Source of the DNA: Nemertoderma westbladi | Taxonomy: Eukaryota > Xenacoelomorpha > Nemertodermatida > Nemertodermatidae | Direction: 5' to 3' | Assembly (NCBI GenBank): GCA_032718475.1 | Contig: JAUCBJ010006265.1 | Coordinates: forward strand, 1-39,321 | Length of the DNA stretch: 39,321 nucleotides | Shown here: positions 20,632-29,978 of the stretch, one piece after another | Layout of the letters: each line of letters begins with the position of its first letter | Numbering within the stretch: the stretch's first letter is position 1 | Notes under the pieces: model-generated | The model's input: the letters and a program-made list of their open reading frames with translations, nothing else | What the model was told of the DNA's origin: nothing | The model's database searches: none | Made by a program: the position numbers and the translations under genes

Positions 20632-21084
20632 ATGTTATCTACAGAGGACCTTGATATGTTTCCAGTGGGTGGTCACTATTTGGGAGCGTTTCCAGCTAAG
20701 AAATTACCTAAATTAGATAATAATAATAAGCGAAGAGATTATGGGTTAATAGTAAATACCGATAAAGAGCATCTGCCCGGGATTCATTGGATCGCAATAT
20801 ATATACGAGATAATGAGGTTGAATTTGATTCGTTTGGGCCAAAATATCCAAACAGATGCATCGAAAAATGGCTTGAGAAAAATTCAGCGAGGTGGCGTAC
20901 TACTCGCAAACAATTTCAAGACCCCAGGAGGACCACATGCGGCCTATACTGTCTCTATTACTTGGTAAATCGAATTGACACAAACTATCCAATGAGAGCG
21001 TTTACAAATAATGTAGAAATAAATGAAATAATATTATATAAATGGCTTGTTAATTATTATAAAATAAACCAACAAGCGTTGTAA
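20632..21084 (+). CDS. Adenain-like maturation cysteine protease
   Basis: An intact 150-residue protein with the adenovirus protease/Ulp1-type catalytic pattern in order: His52 in GIHWIAIYI, Asp66 in EFDSFGP, the oxyanion Gln96 in FQDP, and nucleophile Cys103 in TTCGLYC. Length and motif spacing fit the Polinton PRO gene, which cleaves capsid precursors during maturation. It starts directly after the putative capsid gene and is followed by the Cys/His protein on the same strand. All four key residues are present and there is no internal damage. The hydrophobic N-terminus is not a signal peptide. Confidence 0.88.
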   Translation: MLSTEDLDMFPVGGHYLGAFPAKKLPKLDNNNKRRDYGLIVNTDKEHLPGIHWIAIYIRDNEVEFDSFGPKYPNRCIEKWLEKNSARWRTTRKQFQDPRRTTCGLYCLYYLVNRIDTNYPMRAFTNNVEINEIILYKWLVNYYKINQQAL

Positions 21085-21115
21085 TTAATCATTTAGCTTT
21101 TGTTTATCAGATAAA

Positions 21116-21691
21116 ATGGATAATATTATTTTTGTTGATTTTCAATACTATAAGATAGACAATAAAGAGTATCCGGTAGTATTTAAAGAATTTGCTATAT
21201 TCGATTCTAATTACACCAAAACTAATGTAAAGATGTTTTTATTTAAAGGTCCTCCTAATATTAAGTTATCAGCTTTAGATATAGCTCACGTAAACAATTT
21301 ACGAGACATGACTTCGCATTTACCTTGGGATTACGGCGACATTTCGCAAGATGACTTTAAAAAATACATGAAGAGACATTTAAAATATAAAAAAAATAGT
21401 CATGTATTTGGGTTGATGAAGCAGGCAATATTAGTTTCCCAACTTGATGTTCTCGCTCCAAATTCGATGGAGAAATTGGGAATATATCGACTATATTACA
21501 ACTATTTAACCCCCTGTCGCTTCCACGATCAATTAACTACAGTAGAAGATAAATGTAGTTTCCACTTAAACACAAGGGATAACTGTCTGCGGTACTGCTC
21601 AGCGAAAAGGGTTGGAGGGTATGTAACGAAGCGTTCAACTGCGTCAGGTGATAAACAGAAAGAAATAACTGCGGTGGAAGATGTACTGTAG
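21116..21691 (+). CDS. Unassigned Polinton-linked protein with Cys/His cluster
   Basis: An intact 191-residue frame with ATG at 21116, 31 bp after the protease stop. The N-terminus has a strand-rich pattern (IIFVDFQYYKI, then VVFKEFAIFD), a HVNNLRDMTSHLPWDYGD motif, and a C-terminal cluster C134-x2-H137, C147-x2-H150, C157 and C161 that could bind zinc. Proteins of this pattern occur in insect and other invertebrate genomes next to Polinton-like genes, but I know no established function. The acidic/aromatic N-terminal strands could suggest a nuclease-like fold; that is speculation. It is the last plus-strand gene before the convergent spacer. Confidence 0.6.
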   Translation: MDNIIFVDFQYYKIDNKEYPVVFKEFAIFDSNYTKTNVKMFLFKGPPNIKLSALDIAHVNNLRDMTSHLPWDYGDISQDDFKKYMKRHLKYKKNSHVFGLMKQAILVSQLDVLAPNSMEKLGIYRLYYNYLTPCRFHDQLTTVEDKCSFHLNTRDNCLRYCSAKRVGGYVTKRSTASGDKQKEITAVEDVL

Positions 21692-23030
21692 GTTTACTGT
21701 AAGCTTGTAATGTGATGGGATATAATATAATTTTATTTTGGTGATGATCTTGATGTTAATATAAAAATATAATAAAATATAATTTTTTTACAACAAGTTC
21801 TCTAAAAAAGAGTCAATTGCACTAGGTTAACCATACACATTTAACAATATGACGTAGACATAACATGTACAGTAAGTATTCTCGATATCATTCTAATATA
21901 GATATACTGGTATTGCGAAACATCCTATACATCGCAAACTAATAACACATACAGTAGTTGACTAGTAATATTAGTCAGAAATGCAACATAATCTGTATAG
22001 GGTGTAATGATTACCTGTTGGTACCGGTACTGATAAATTCAATAATTTATTATAGGCCTATCCACAACTGTCATCCGCTTTATCAGTACCGGTAGTGTTT
22101 TACTCTTCCAACACTGTAGTCGCTGTCTACTGGTATCAGTACAGCAGTAATCTGATGCAAGGAGGGGTCTCACATACAGGGATTAGATCACCTACCCAAA
22201 CAATACAGTACTGCTGTACTGTCGCTGTTGTTGTAACAGCATAGTCAGATAGAGCATACTGATTTCCTTTGATTAGCATTGTACCGCAGTACCAGTACCG
22301 CAGTATTAATGTAACAGTACCCGCAGTAACAAACTAAACCAATGTATACAATATTGTGAGCCAGTTACAATCAGATGTGTACGCAGTCAGCCACGCTGCG
22401 GGGATGCAGTCAACCTCACAGCTAGCCTCGCAGCTCCTATCCACAACTGTCATCCACTTTATCAGTACAGCAGGAATCTGATGTAATAGCATTTGTTTTT
22501 TTTCACCTATAAGGATACTGCTGTCTACCCGAACCTTGATTAGCATACTGCTGTCATAACCTAGAAGGTACGCGTGGCTCTCATATATAGGGATTAGATC
22601 CCCTACCCAAACAATACAGTACTGCAGTACTGTCGTTGTTGTTGTTGTAACAGTATAGTCAGATACAGCATGTTGATTTCCTTTTATTAGCATTGTACCG
22701 CAGTACCGGTACCGCAGTATTAATGTAACAGTACCCGCAGTAACAAACTAAACCATTGTATACAATATCGTGAGCCAGTTACAATCAGATGTGCGCGCGG
22801 TCAGCCTCGCAGCCACCCTCGCGAGCAGCATCGCTGCCAGCCTCGCAGCCAGCCAGCCTCGCAGCCAGCCTTGTGGCACGCAGTTAGCCTCACAGCCAGC
22901 CAGTCAGCCAGCAGCTACTACCGGCTAGGCATGCAGTCACCCCGTGAGAGTCATACTTATTCAAACGAGGTTAGTTTTCCCTAACTACCGATAGATCGAA
23001 TGAAAAATAATATTGTTTAATTTTCACCTT
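21692..23030. other. Spacer between convergent gene blocks
   Basis: No gene seen. It separates the plus-strand virion genes from the minus-strand replication genes. It is AT-rich to about 22020, then contains a tandem duplication (22059-22810) and a Ser/Pro-like low-complexity run of CAGCC/CTCGCAGCC words (22796-22920). ACCGGT and CAGTACTG palindromes like those of host DNA occur here, so some foreign or host sequence may be inserted. Confidence 0.5.
22059..22810. repeat. Tandem duplication, unit ~380-410 bp
   Basis: TATCCACAACTGTCATCC recurs at about 22059 and 22439, GATTAGATC at 22181 and 22592, and the stretch from ACCCAAACAATACAGTACTG to ACAATCAGATGTG is shared with few changes (about 22195-22378 and 22606-22788). 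The offset grows from 380 to 411 because of small indels. One frame in the second copy stays open but has no coding character. Confidence 0.8.
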
Positions 23031-23585
23031 CTAATCACCAATATATTCTACACCTAAAGTCACAACACCAAACATTAATAAATAATCAACAAGTTTACTA
23101 AATATAGGGTAATAAATATGAAATTTGCTAGGTGAACACATTAAAGTACATTTACCGGTATGAAAGCAGCAAATGACTACGGTATTATTTATTCTTATTT
23201 TGCAATTATTAAAAATTTCAGGTTCATATATAACTTGAAGTTGCACATTATCAAAGACAACATAAAACCCGGTATTGTTTATCAATAACCTATAGACTAC
23301 AGACTTAATACTAAAAATATAAGTACATAAATTAACAGATTTTAAAATCAAATTAATACTAGTTTTATCAAATATATGCTTTTTTACTTTATGGAAATTA
23401 TACTTACTGCCTAATAATATAATACGACCATTTTTAAATATTAATAATGTGGCACCAAATATCTTATATATAAACTGATTTGGTTTGAGTATGTGTTTAC
23501 CAGATAATTGATTTTTTAATTCTTTAAAATTAATCGCTGACACTTGCTGGCAACTTACATTCTTATTAACTATCTGATAGTTCAT
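23031..23585 (-). CDS. Divergent TATA-binding-protein-like protein
   Basis: 184-residue protein with ATG at 23585, overlapping the polymerase stop by 20 bp. It reads as two TBP half-repeats. Repeat 1 has NQFIYKIF, then TLLIFKNGRIILLGSK (residues 36-61). Repeat 2 has VIYEPEIF, then VVICCFHTGKCTLMCSP (residues 118-152) and a helix HIYYPIFSKLVDYL. These align with the TBP core, including the YEPE-F motif, both F-x-x-G-K/R turns and the G-x-K end of repeat 1. The four DNA-kinking Phe positions of TBP correspond to F38, F50, F125 and F141. Length equals the TBP core without an N-terminal extension. It could direct polymerase II to viral promoters; that role is inference. No damage is seen. Identity to cellular TBP is low, so a structure-level search is needed. 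Confidence 0.68.
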   Translation of the reverse strand: MNYQIVNKNVSCQQVSAINFKELKNQLSGKHILKPNQFIYKIFGATLLIFKNGRIILLGSKYNFHKVKKHIFDKTSINLILKSVNLCTYIFSIKSVVYRLLINNTGFYVVFDNVQLQVIYEPEIFNNCKIRINNTVVICCFHTGKCTLMCSPSKFHIYYPIFSKLVDYLLMFGVVTLGVEYIGD

Positions 23586-24111
23586 TGTTTGGTTCCCGAT
23601 AAATAGGTATATTGTTTTTCTTTATCGGTTTTTCGAGCTTTGTTTGATAGTGACCCCAAGGAAGTGAATGATTTTTATTAACCCAATAAAGTTTATCGTC
23701 AAATGCGCTGAGAGCAAACTTATCTCGTGCTACAGTGTACACTTTGTGTAATTGGCTCTGAAATTGATGCGTTTCCTTGGAAATTTCTTGGTTATCCTTA
23801 TATGCTCTTAAATAATCTTCGTGGCAAATATTTTTATCCACGACAGCTCTTGTTATTCCTTTCGCCCGTCGTATATTCGTTTCATTGAATTCCAAAATTG
23901 AATATAATTTTGGTCTTAAAAATACCGCTTGTTTAATTTCACGTGAGGCTAGTTCATCTTTACAGTAATAGAGTCTGGATTTATTTTTATCGCTGTAGAG
24001 AGGGTTATCCTTGGGGTAATTGGATGTATCTAAAATATTATTTTTAATTAAGGCTTTTAAGAAATTACTCTGCGATGTATTATAGTAACAACCTATTAAA
24101 GAGTCCGTATC
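23566..24111 (-). pseudogene. Family B DNA polymerase, C-terminal part only
   Basis: The last 181 codons of a long minus-strand frame match the end of a protein-primed family B polymerase of Polinton type: DTDSL motif C at 24111, then KSRLYYCKDEL, VFLRPKLYSI, RRAKGITRAVVDK and FALSAFDDK. Exonuclease, motifs A and B and TPV regions are missing because sequence upstream of motif C is replaced by retroelement gag. Alone it cannot polymerise. It is followed by the TBP-like gene with a 20-bp overlap, which supports common viral origin of the two. Confidence 0.85.
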
Positions 24112-25710
24112 TGATGCTACAATATCAATTCGGCAGGGTTCTGCAGGGTTGTTAAGTCTGGTCCTATCCCGGGGATTAAAACTTACCTGCTCCGCGTCCG
24201 TCCTTCTTTCCTTATAGTTTCGGGACTTCTGACGTCTCATGTCTTCCTCTTCATCGCTCGACTCGGTGTCAGTACTTAGCGCTCGCGATGGTTTGCGCGC
24301 CGAGGCCCTGACCCAAGCATCTTGTATAAACTTCTCAGCTGAGTTTTCGAAATTGGGATTATGGATATTTGGGACAGGCATCCTTACCTGAGGTCTATGT
24401 GGTATAGTCTCCTCCGATATGCGTACTCGTTGACTAGGCTGGACTTTATCTAACTCAGGCCTGCTAGGATTTGAATTACTTCTTACCTGGGTTGCTTCCT
24501 TTAACTGTAGGTTACTAAGCATGTCCGTTATAGGTTGGATGTGTGGCGATATAGTTTGCGCTAAACTGGCACTTAACTCATCCCTCGTAATAAATTCCTG
24601 GCTAGGGTTCTGTTGTATAGTCGGCTCTATCTGAGTAATCCGCTGTCTCTCATATGATCCCTCTTCCGGTTTAACCCGGAAGTTCTCCGTCGAACTGGGT
24701 CGGCGCTCCGTCCGCGTATTCCAAACCCGCGGGTTCGGTTCGCCCAATACTCGTCTCGTCAGAGTTTCTCTAAACTCTCCGTTGTCTCGTTCGGTGTACA
24801 GTGGTGCGGTGTTCTGATGACGTGGATTCTGCGCGATAGGTGAAGCACTAATACCAACTGGCGTGCGATATGTAGAGAACGGTTTAGCAATCCGTGTACT
24901 CGTAATAGCTGGACCGGGTATAGGAATTCTGGTCGTCGTCGACTCGCGTATAGTCGGAGTTCTCGCTTCCTGTTCGGCCTTCTGCAGTGCGAACAGTTCT
25001 CGCAACTCGGTACCTACACTCGCCCCACATTCTTCGATCATTCGCATCCCCTTCTCGGCGATTTCATTCGCCTTTCTAGTCCGTTCCTCGCACTCTAGGG
25101 TTAATCTCGCACTTTCCAACTGCGCCAGTTTACGTTCTTCTTCTTCCCTCACTCGTCTCGCTGCGCTCTCTTCTTCCACATGCGCCTTTTCTTCATACAA
25201 CGCTTGTCGCTCTTTCTCGATCTCGAGTTCGCGTTCCTTACGTTCGCGTTCAAGTTGGAATTCGTGTTTCTTCACTTCCCGTTCGCGTTCAAGTTGGAGT
25301 TCGCGTTCTTTCTGTTCGCGTTCTTTCTGTTCGCGTTCAAGTTGGAGTTCGCGTTCAAGTTGGAGTTTGCGTTCCTTCTGTTCGCGTTCCGCTTGCTCAT
25401 GCTTACCTTTCTCTTCCAACTCCCGCAACTTTGCGTCTAACTTACGTCTTCGCTCCCTTTCTCGTTCGGCTTCCTTCCGTGCTTCCGATGCACGCAAAAC
25501 TTCCGCCTGTTGTTCGTCCAGTCGGCGTCTTCTCTCCTCTTCCGAGTTGTGCGAAACAAGGGATCTAGCATATATAACTTTCCCTCGCGCGTGACTAACC
25601 TGGGAATTGCCACTGTCTCTGGATGCGTCGTCGGGTGGAGTCAACGTCCTCTGTTGAATGTTCTCCGTCGTCGGTAGCACCTGGCCTGGTACCACCACTC
25701 CATTCTGCAT
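24112..25710 (-). CDS. BEL Gag coiled-coil segment fused to polymerase tail
   Basis: From the ATG at 25710 the frame has a Ser-rich start, a very long Glu/Arg coiled coil (about residues 55-230, heptads such as EREQKERELQLERE), a Pro/Thr/Arg-rich linker and an acidic STDTESSDEEEDM patch. It is the N-terminal extension of a BEL Gag, comparable in kind to 15196-13856 of the inner BEL. Around 24112-24160 it passes without a stop into the family B polymerase tail. The Gag core and protease of this BEL are missing. Upstream it is in the same phase as the 26547 frame, separated from it only by one TGA (25714-25716). Confidence 0.7.
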
Positions 25711-25713
25711 CAG

Positions 25714-26547
25714 TCAGCTAGTAACTTCCCTCTGATAACGGCGCTCTTCTTTATCTTGGATCTCTTCCCGCTCCTCTAAGTCTCTTAAATCTGCGTCACT
25801 CACCTGAGTCGCCTGCGCTTGTGATGCCCATAGCAACCAGTTTTCCGTCCTAACTCGTCGAAATCGCTCCGATAACTCGCGGTGCTCTGACAAGGCTGCT
25901 AAAACCCTATCATAAACCCTCGTCTCCACGTCGCTCGACTGAGACTCTACTGCCTTCTTTGCTAGGACTGCAAGCTCCTCCGTCTGTTTGAATAACGCTG
26001 AGTTGTATCCTCTTCTAATCTCTATTAACCCTTCCCTGTCGATGTTCGCCGAGTCGGCTAACATCTTCCTTACCTTGTCCGCCGTCCGAGTTATATGTCC
26101 GGCATGCGCGCGAAGTTTCTTCTTTATCGCAATATCAAGTTCTCTCTCACTTACCTGACTCACACTTGGTGGACTTGAAGGATTATTTCGGGAACTACGG
26201 GTACTCCTTACAGCCGCTGGGACCACGGCACTTACCATACCCACAGGTCTGGAAACCGGGCTCCGGGCTCTCGCTTCTGCTACACTACCCTCCCTATCAC
26301 TCACCTCTGTCCGGGCTGCTGTGCGGTCCTTCCTTACAGTAGTGGTAGGGGATCCTAATACTATTACCTCACCTTGTTCTTCCTCACTGGTTACTGTCTC
26401 ATCCTCCTGTTCACTTACGTCAGCGTCGCTCGCTGCATCGTCATAGTCGGCATTGTCGTCAACAGTAATATTGACACTATCGTCAGTCGGCGGTCCAGCC
26501 GCCGTCTCATAGCTGTCCTCTAGTGCCTCCTTGTCTGAGACACTCAT
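25714..26547 (-). CDS. BEL Gag N-terminal segment
   Basis: ATG at 26547; 277 residues. An acidic start (DDSVNITVDDNADYDD, EQEDETVTSEEEQGE), a Ser/Arg/Pro linker, then a helical region (LDIAIKKKLRAHAGHITRTA to about residue 275). It follows the 5' LTR and a 1.2-kb leader on the minus strand and stops at a TGA directly before the next frame in the same phase, so both are one Gag with a stop between. Helical N-terminal Gag regions of this sort are common in BEL elements; there is no enzymatic motif. Confidence 0.65.
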   Translation of the reverse strand: MSVSDKEALEDSYETAAGPPTDDSVNITVDDNADYDDAASDADVSEQEDETVTSEEEQGEVIVLGSPTTTVRKDRTAARTEVSDREGSVAEARARSPVSRPVGMVSAVVPAAVRSTRSSRNNPSSPPSVSQVSERELDIAIKKKLRAHAGHITRTADKVRKMLADSANIDREGLIEIRRGYNSALFKQTEELAVLAKKAVESQSSDVETRVYDRVLAALSEHRELSERFRRVRTENWLLWASQAQATQVSDADLRDLEEREEIQDKEERRYQREVTS

Positions 26548-27749
26548 AGTCTAAATAATGTTTGCCTTCCGGCAAAATATCTCGCAAAAGTTCGAGATAT
26601 ATATATAATTTAATCGAAATACGATTAAATTATTTGACAAATAATCAGTTGGTCCAAAATGTCAAAATAAATTCGCAATGCAATATTGTGAATTTAATGG
26701 GGTATATAGTTATAGCAAATACTAGCACAATATTTAAACAAAAATATTATTATATAGCTATTATAGCAATTAAATACCGGTATGACACAAAATAGTTTCT
26801 GAATCTAATACAAAATATTCAGAATGAATTTGCCACCCAAATAATTCCAATTTTGCATATATAGCTCTAATCAACGTAATTTTAATTTCAAATATTATAT
26901 GTATCCACTAGCGCGTGGCTACATCTTCGGGTTGCGACTCTCTCTAACTCTCTCTCTAACTTGAGCGATTCAAAAAACCATGGCCGGCTAAACCTAAATA
27001 TCCTAACTAATAAATTGAGTTCAGCTTTGCAGTTAAACAACCGATAATTTTTTACTGCTTCCACAAACACAATGGTGCCAACAGAGCAACTAACCTTGTT
27101 TGCTGTGAGATTCCACGTCCGCGTCCAAAGATTCAGGCTCTTCGCTGATTGCAAACCGAACCCGCAGACCCACACGAACCCCAAACTCAGAAGTTCTGTC
27201 TTGCCATGTATCTCCAGATGGTATAAAATAACTAAGCGGTTACCTAACATACCGGTACAAAACTCTAGAATTTTACAAATAATTTTGACCGAAACTGAAT
27301 TCTTGCAAACCTAGCTAAAATTAAAAAAAACTTACTAATTACAATTCGCCCTAAGGCCTAAGGAACTGCTGTATTCGCAATTAGTAAAAACGCACTACCG
27401 TACATCCACTGTATGCAGTACAGTAAGTAAAACAGTACACCAACCTAACAGCCTAATGATACTGTGTGTGGTACGGCAAAACAAATGTCCCTTCTACCGT
27501 ACGCAGTAACAGCAATCAGCCTAATGTACTACTGTACTATTGTACGCGACCAGTGAATACAGTAAGCTAAACTAACAGCCTAATAATACACTCGATGTTC
27601 TACCGTACGCAGTACAGTGCCTAATACAGTAGACAATATCACGTGCTCTAACTTATTACTTAATTACTGCAGTAACAGTGATCCTACCTATCAGCCTAAG
27701 AATACACTCTTGACTGCTGCAAGCAACAGCCAATAAAAGCATACCTTAC
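26548..27749. other. Leader between 5' LTR and gag of composite BEL
   Basis: No gene. AT-rich near 26600-26880, then mixed sequence; 27400-27740 has several diverged copies of a CAGCCTAATxxTAC word and many CAGTA/TACTG words. On the minus strand the first bases after the LTR are GTAAGGTATGC, where the primer-binding site should be; I cannot match a tRNA. Small ORFs here show no family features. Confidence 0.5.
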
Positions 27750-29978
27750 TGTTAAACTGCCGCGACCCCTAATACTGACAGCAGAACTGTTGAACAGACA
27801 AATACCCGTATACCTCTCTGCCAACCTAATGAGTTCTCGCCTAACCAATAAGACACAAAGACTGCTCTACTGTTAAGTAAAGGGGATCAGGAGCGTGTTA
27901 TTACTAAAATGTAAGGCTGCTAAATACAAAACCGCTACTTACCGTTGGATGGTGCTAATCTGCCGTCCGCTAATATATTTTACTAAATTTACACGACTCT
28001 TGCAAAATCGCTTGTTCCTTTCTCTACCGATCGCTCGATAGAGAGCTAACTGTTCGAATCTATGAGCCACGCGGGAATAACCAAAATAATAAACCCGAGT
28101 CGGCTCCCTAAGCTTACTTAAGACGAGTGCGAGGGGCTTTGCACTCAGAGTATATTCTTACGCCTAATTTTACCACTATTGAAGTACGATAATGCCTACG
28201 TCTTTTCTAATCGCGAATACTGGGGATTCCCTAACGGAATGTGTGAATGCGAGAATATTTAAATAATCAAAAAATTGGTACAGTACACTGTCTTTCGTGG
28301 GTAGTACCGCTCTGGGTCTAAACTTGCCTGCAGCTGGCTTTAGGCCAGCAATCTACTAGTGTCTTGCGTACTGACTACTGCGATCTAGCTTATTGCCCGC
28401 TAGTGCAAATAACCGCTCAGCGTGAATAGTTTACGGTACTCTAAATTATTACCTTAGCTACTCTCCGCTATGCTGCGTACTAATTCTTAATTTTACGAAT
28501 CAATTACAGTCACAAATATGTAACAGCGCACTAATTACTAAGAGTTCCAGAATGCGTAATTCTAATTTATTACACAACAGGTTTCGCTAGTAATAGCCTA
28601 AAATGCCGTATTACTTTGACCTAATCAGTAATTATTTGTAGTAACTAAGAAATAGAAATCAATCAAAGAGAAAAGGAGCGCCTACCTAAGCATTCGTAAT
28701 CGTAGGCACACTTCAGTAACACACCAATCAGCGTCAGCAATCACAGATCACAATAGTACAACTTGCAATTATACAATCCGCAATCATATAATTCGCAACA
28801 TAATAATTCGCAATTGACTAATTCGCAATCTACTGTAAGGTATGCAGGCCCCTCCCGGGTACGTCTAGGCTTCCTAACTAACCCAATTCCTGCCCCCCTA
28901 ATACTAAATAGAGACAAAATCTGGATCATCAGCCCCCTAGTTACCGTACCAGCGAGTGGTCTCTACCTACAGTTCAAATTGCCCGACCACAACGTTGACC
29001 CCCGCCAGCGTTGCCCGCCTTTGAATCCTCCGCACTCCCTTCGTTGCTAACCCACCGATGTGCCCACCGCCTACTGGCAGCTTAGCCCTCCATTTATTGA
29101 ATAGCTACCGTAGCGGCGCATGCAAATCACAAGTCTGACAGTCTCAGAAATCCCGTAGGATTATTGCGTCGAAATGAATTACATAGAACCATTAACGAAA
29201 GAGGTAGAAATCATAGTTCCGGTTGTAATTAGCAGTAATCAATAGGATTGATTGAGAAATACAGTTAAGAATAATAACACTAATGAATCATTCCAAGAAA
29301 ATTAATCAAAAGGTAGAAATGCAGAAAATACGCACAAATTGTACTCCTAAACATTATACAAATAATATTGAGATGAGGTTGGCGTTATAGAGGAGTAGGA
29401 TTGAGTACAGCTCTACCGGCAAACCGCCAATTTATAGGTGATCTGAGAAGGGTGATGCAATAAGGGTGATGCAATCGCTCTCCTATTGGCTCTCCAATCC
29501 GTGCTAGCATTAGACCAACTTGGAAACAGTTAGTCCAATTAGAAAGCCGGATTGTGAACCTCAGGGCTTCCAAACCGCGAATTATTACCATATATGGTAA
29601 TGGATCATGTCCCTGGCTGCGGAATGGTTAGGATTGCGTCCCTAGATGCTAGCCCTATCGAGGCTAATAACAGCAAGCACATATCCGGGGTCCAACTGAA
29701 CTTGCTACCCTGGAACTATCTACTTATATCCTAATACAAAATTACATAGGTAGGGCTACATACTATACAAAATGGATGAATTCAAAAATATATGGGCATT
29801 TTAATTTCCTTATCTAAATGTCACCGCGCTATCATGTCTTATCTATCTAAAATATTATACTGCATAACGGACTAATATTGCGTACAGTATAACGGACTAA
29901 TATATTATACTGCATAATGAACCAATATATTATACTGTATAATGGCTAATAATGTGTACAGCGCCATATACCGTAACA
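27750..29978 (-). repeat. Complete long LTR of composite BEL (5' LTR)
   Basis: 2,229 bp with plus-strand ends TGTTAAAC and CCGTAACA (minus-strand TGTTACGG to GTTTAACA). It matches 32156-34036 over most of its length and the left fragment 9056-9305. It has about 280-290 bp (roughly 28575-28855) absent from the other copy, containing repeated AATTCGCAAT words. Near its plus-strand right end are repeated TATTATACTGCATAA words. No coding frame. GTAAC follows immediately. Confidence 0.88.

Larger units (their letters stand above)
9056..29978 (-). mobile_element. Composite BEL element carrying a Polinton-like segment
   Basis: The 20.9-kb block is flanked by GTAAC (9051-9055 and 29979-29983), and the satellite unit is continuous across these sites apart from the duplication, so the block entered the array as one unit or grew inside one. 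Both ends belong to one BEL LTR family: the left end is the last 250 bp of an LTR (9056-9305), the right end a complete 2.2-kb LTR (27750-29978), in the same orientation. Reading leftward: 5' LTR, 1.2-kb leader, gag (26547 to about 24112), then a Polinton-like segment where the rest of gag, pol and most of the 3' LTR should be. Most likely the BEL inserted first and later suffered a replacement or insertion with deletion. Confidence 0.75.

Noticed and set aside
22334-22693. 119-codon minus-strand frame in the spacer
   Set aside because: It lies in the duplicated low-complexity block, is not open in the sister copy, and resembles no protein.
24863-25594. Plus-strand Ser/Arg/Phe-rich frame
   Set aside because: It is the antisense of the Glu/Arg coiled coil in the minus-strand Gag.
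9056-29978. Terminal inverted repeats of an intact Polinton
   Set aside because: The end sequences are direct, not inverted, repeats and belong to BEL LTRs; the viral segment starts and ends inside genes.
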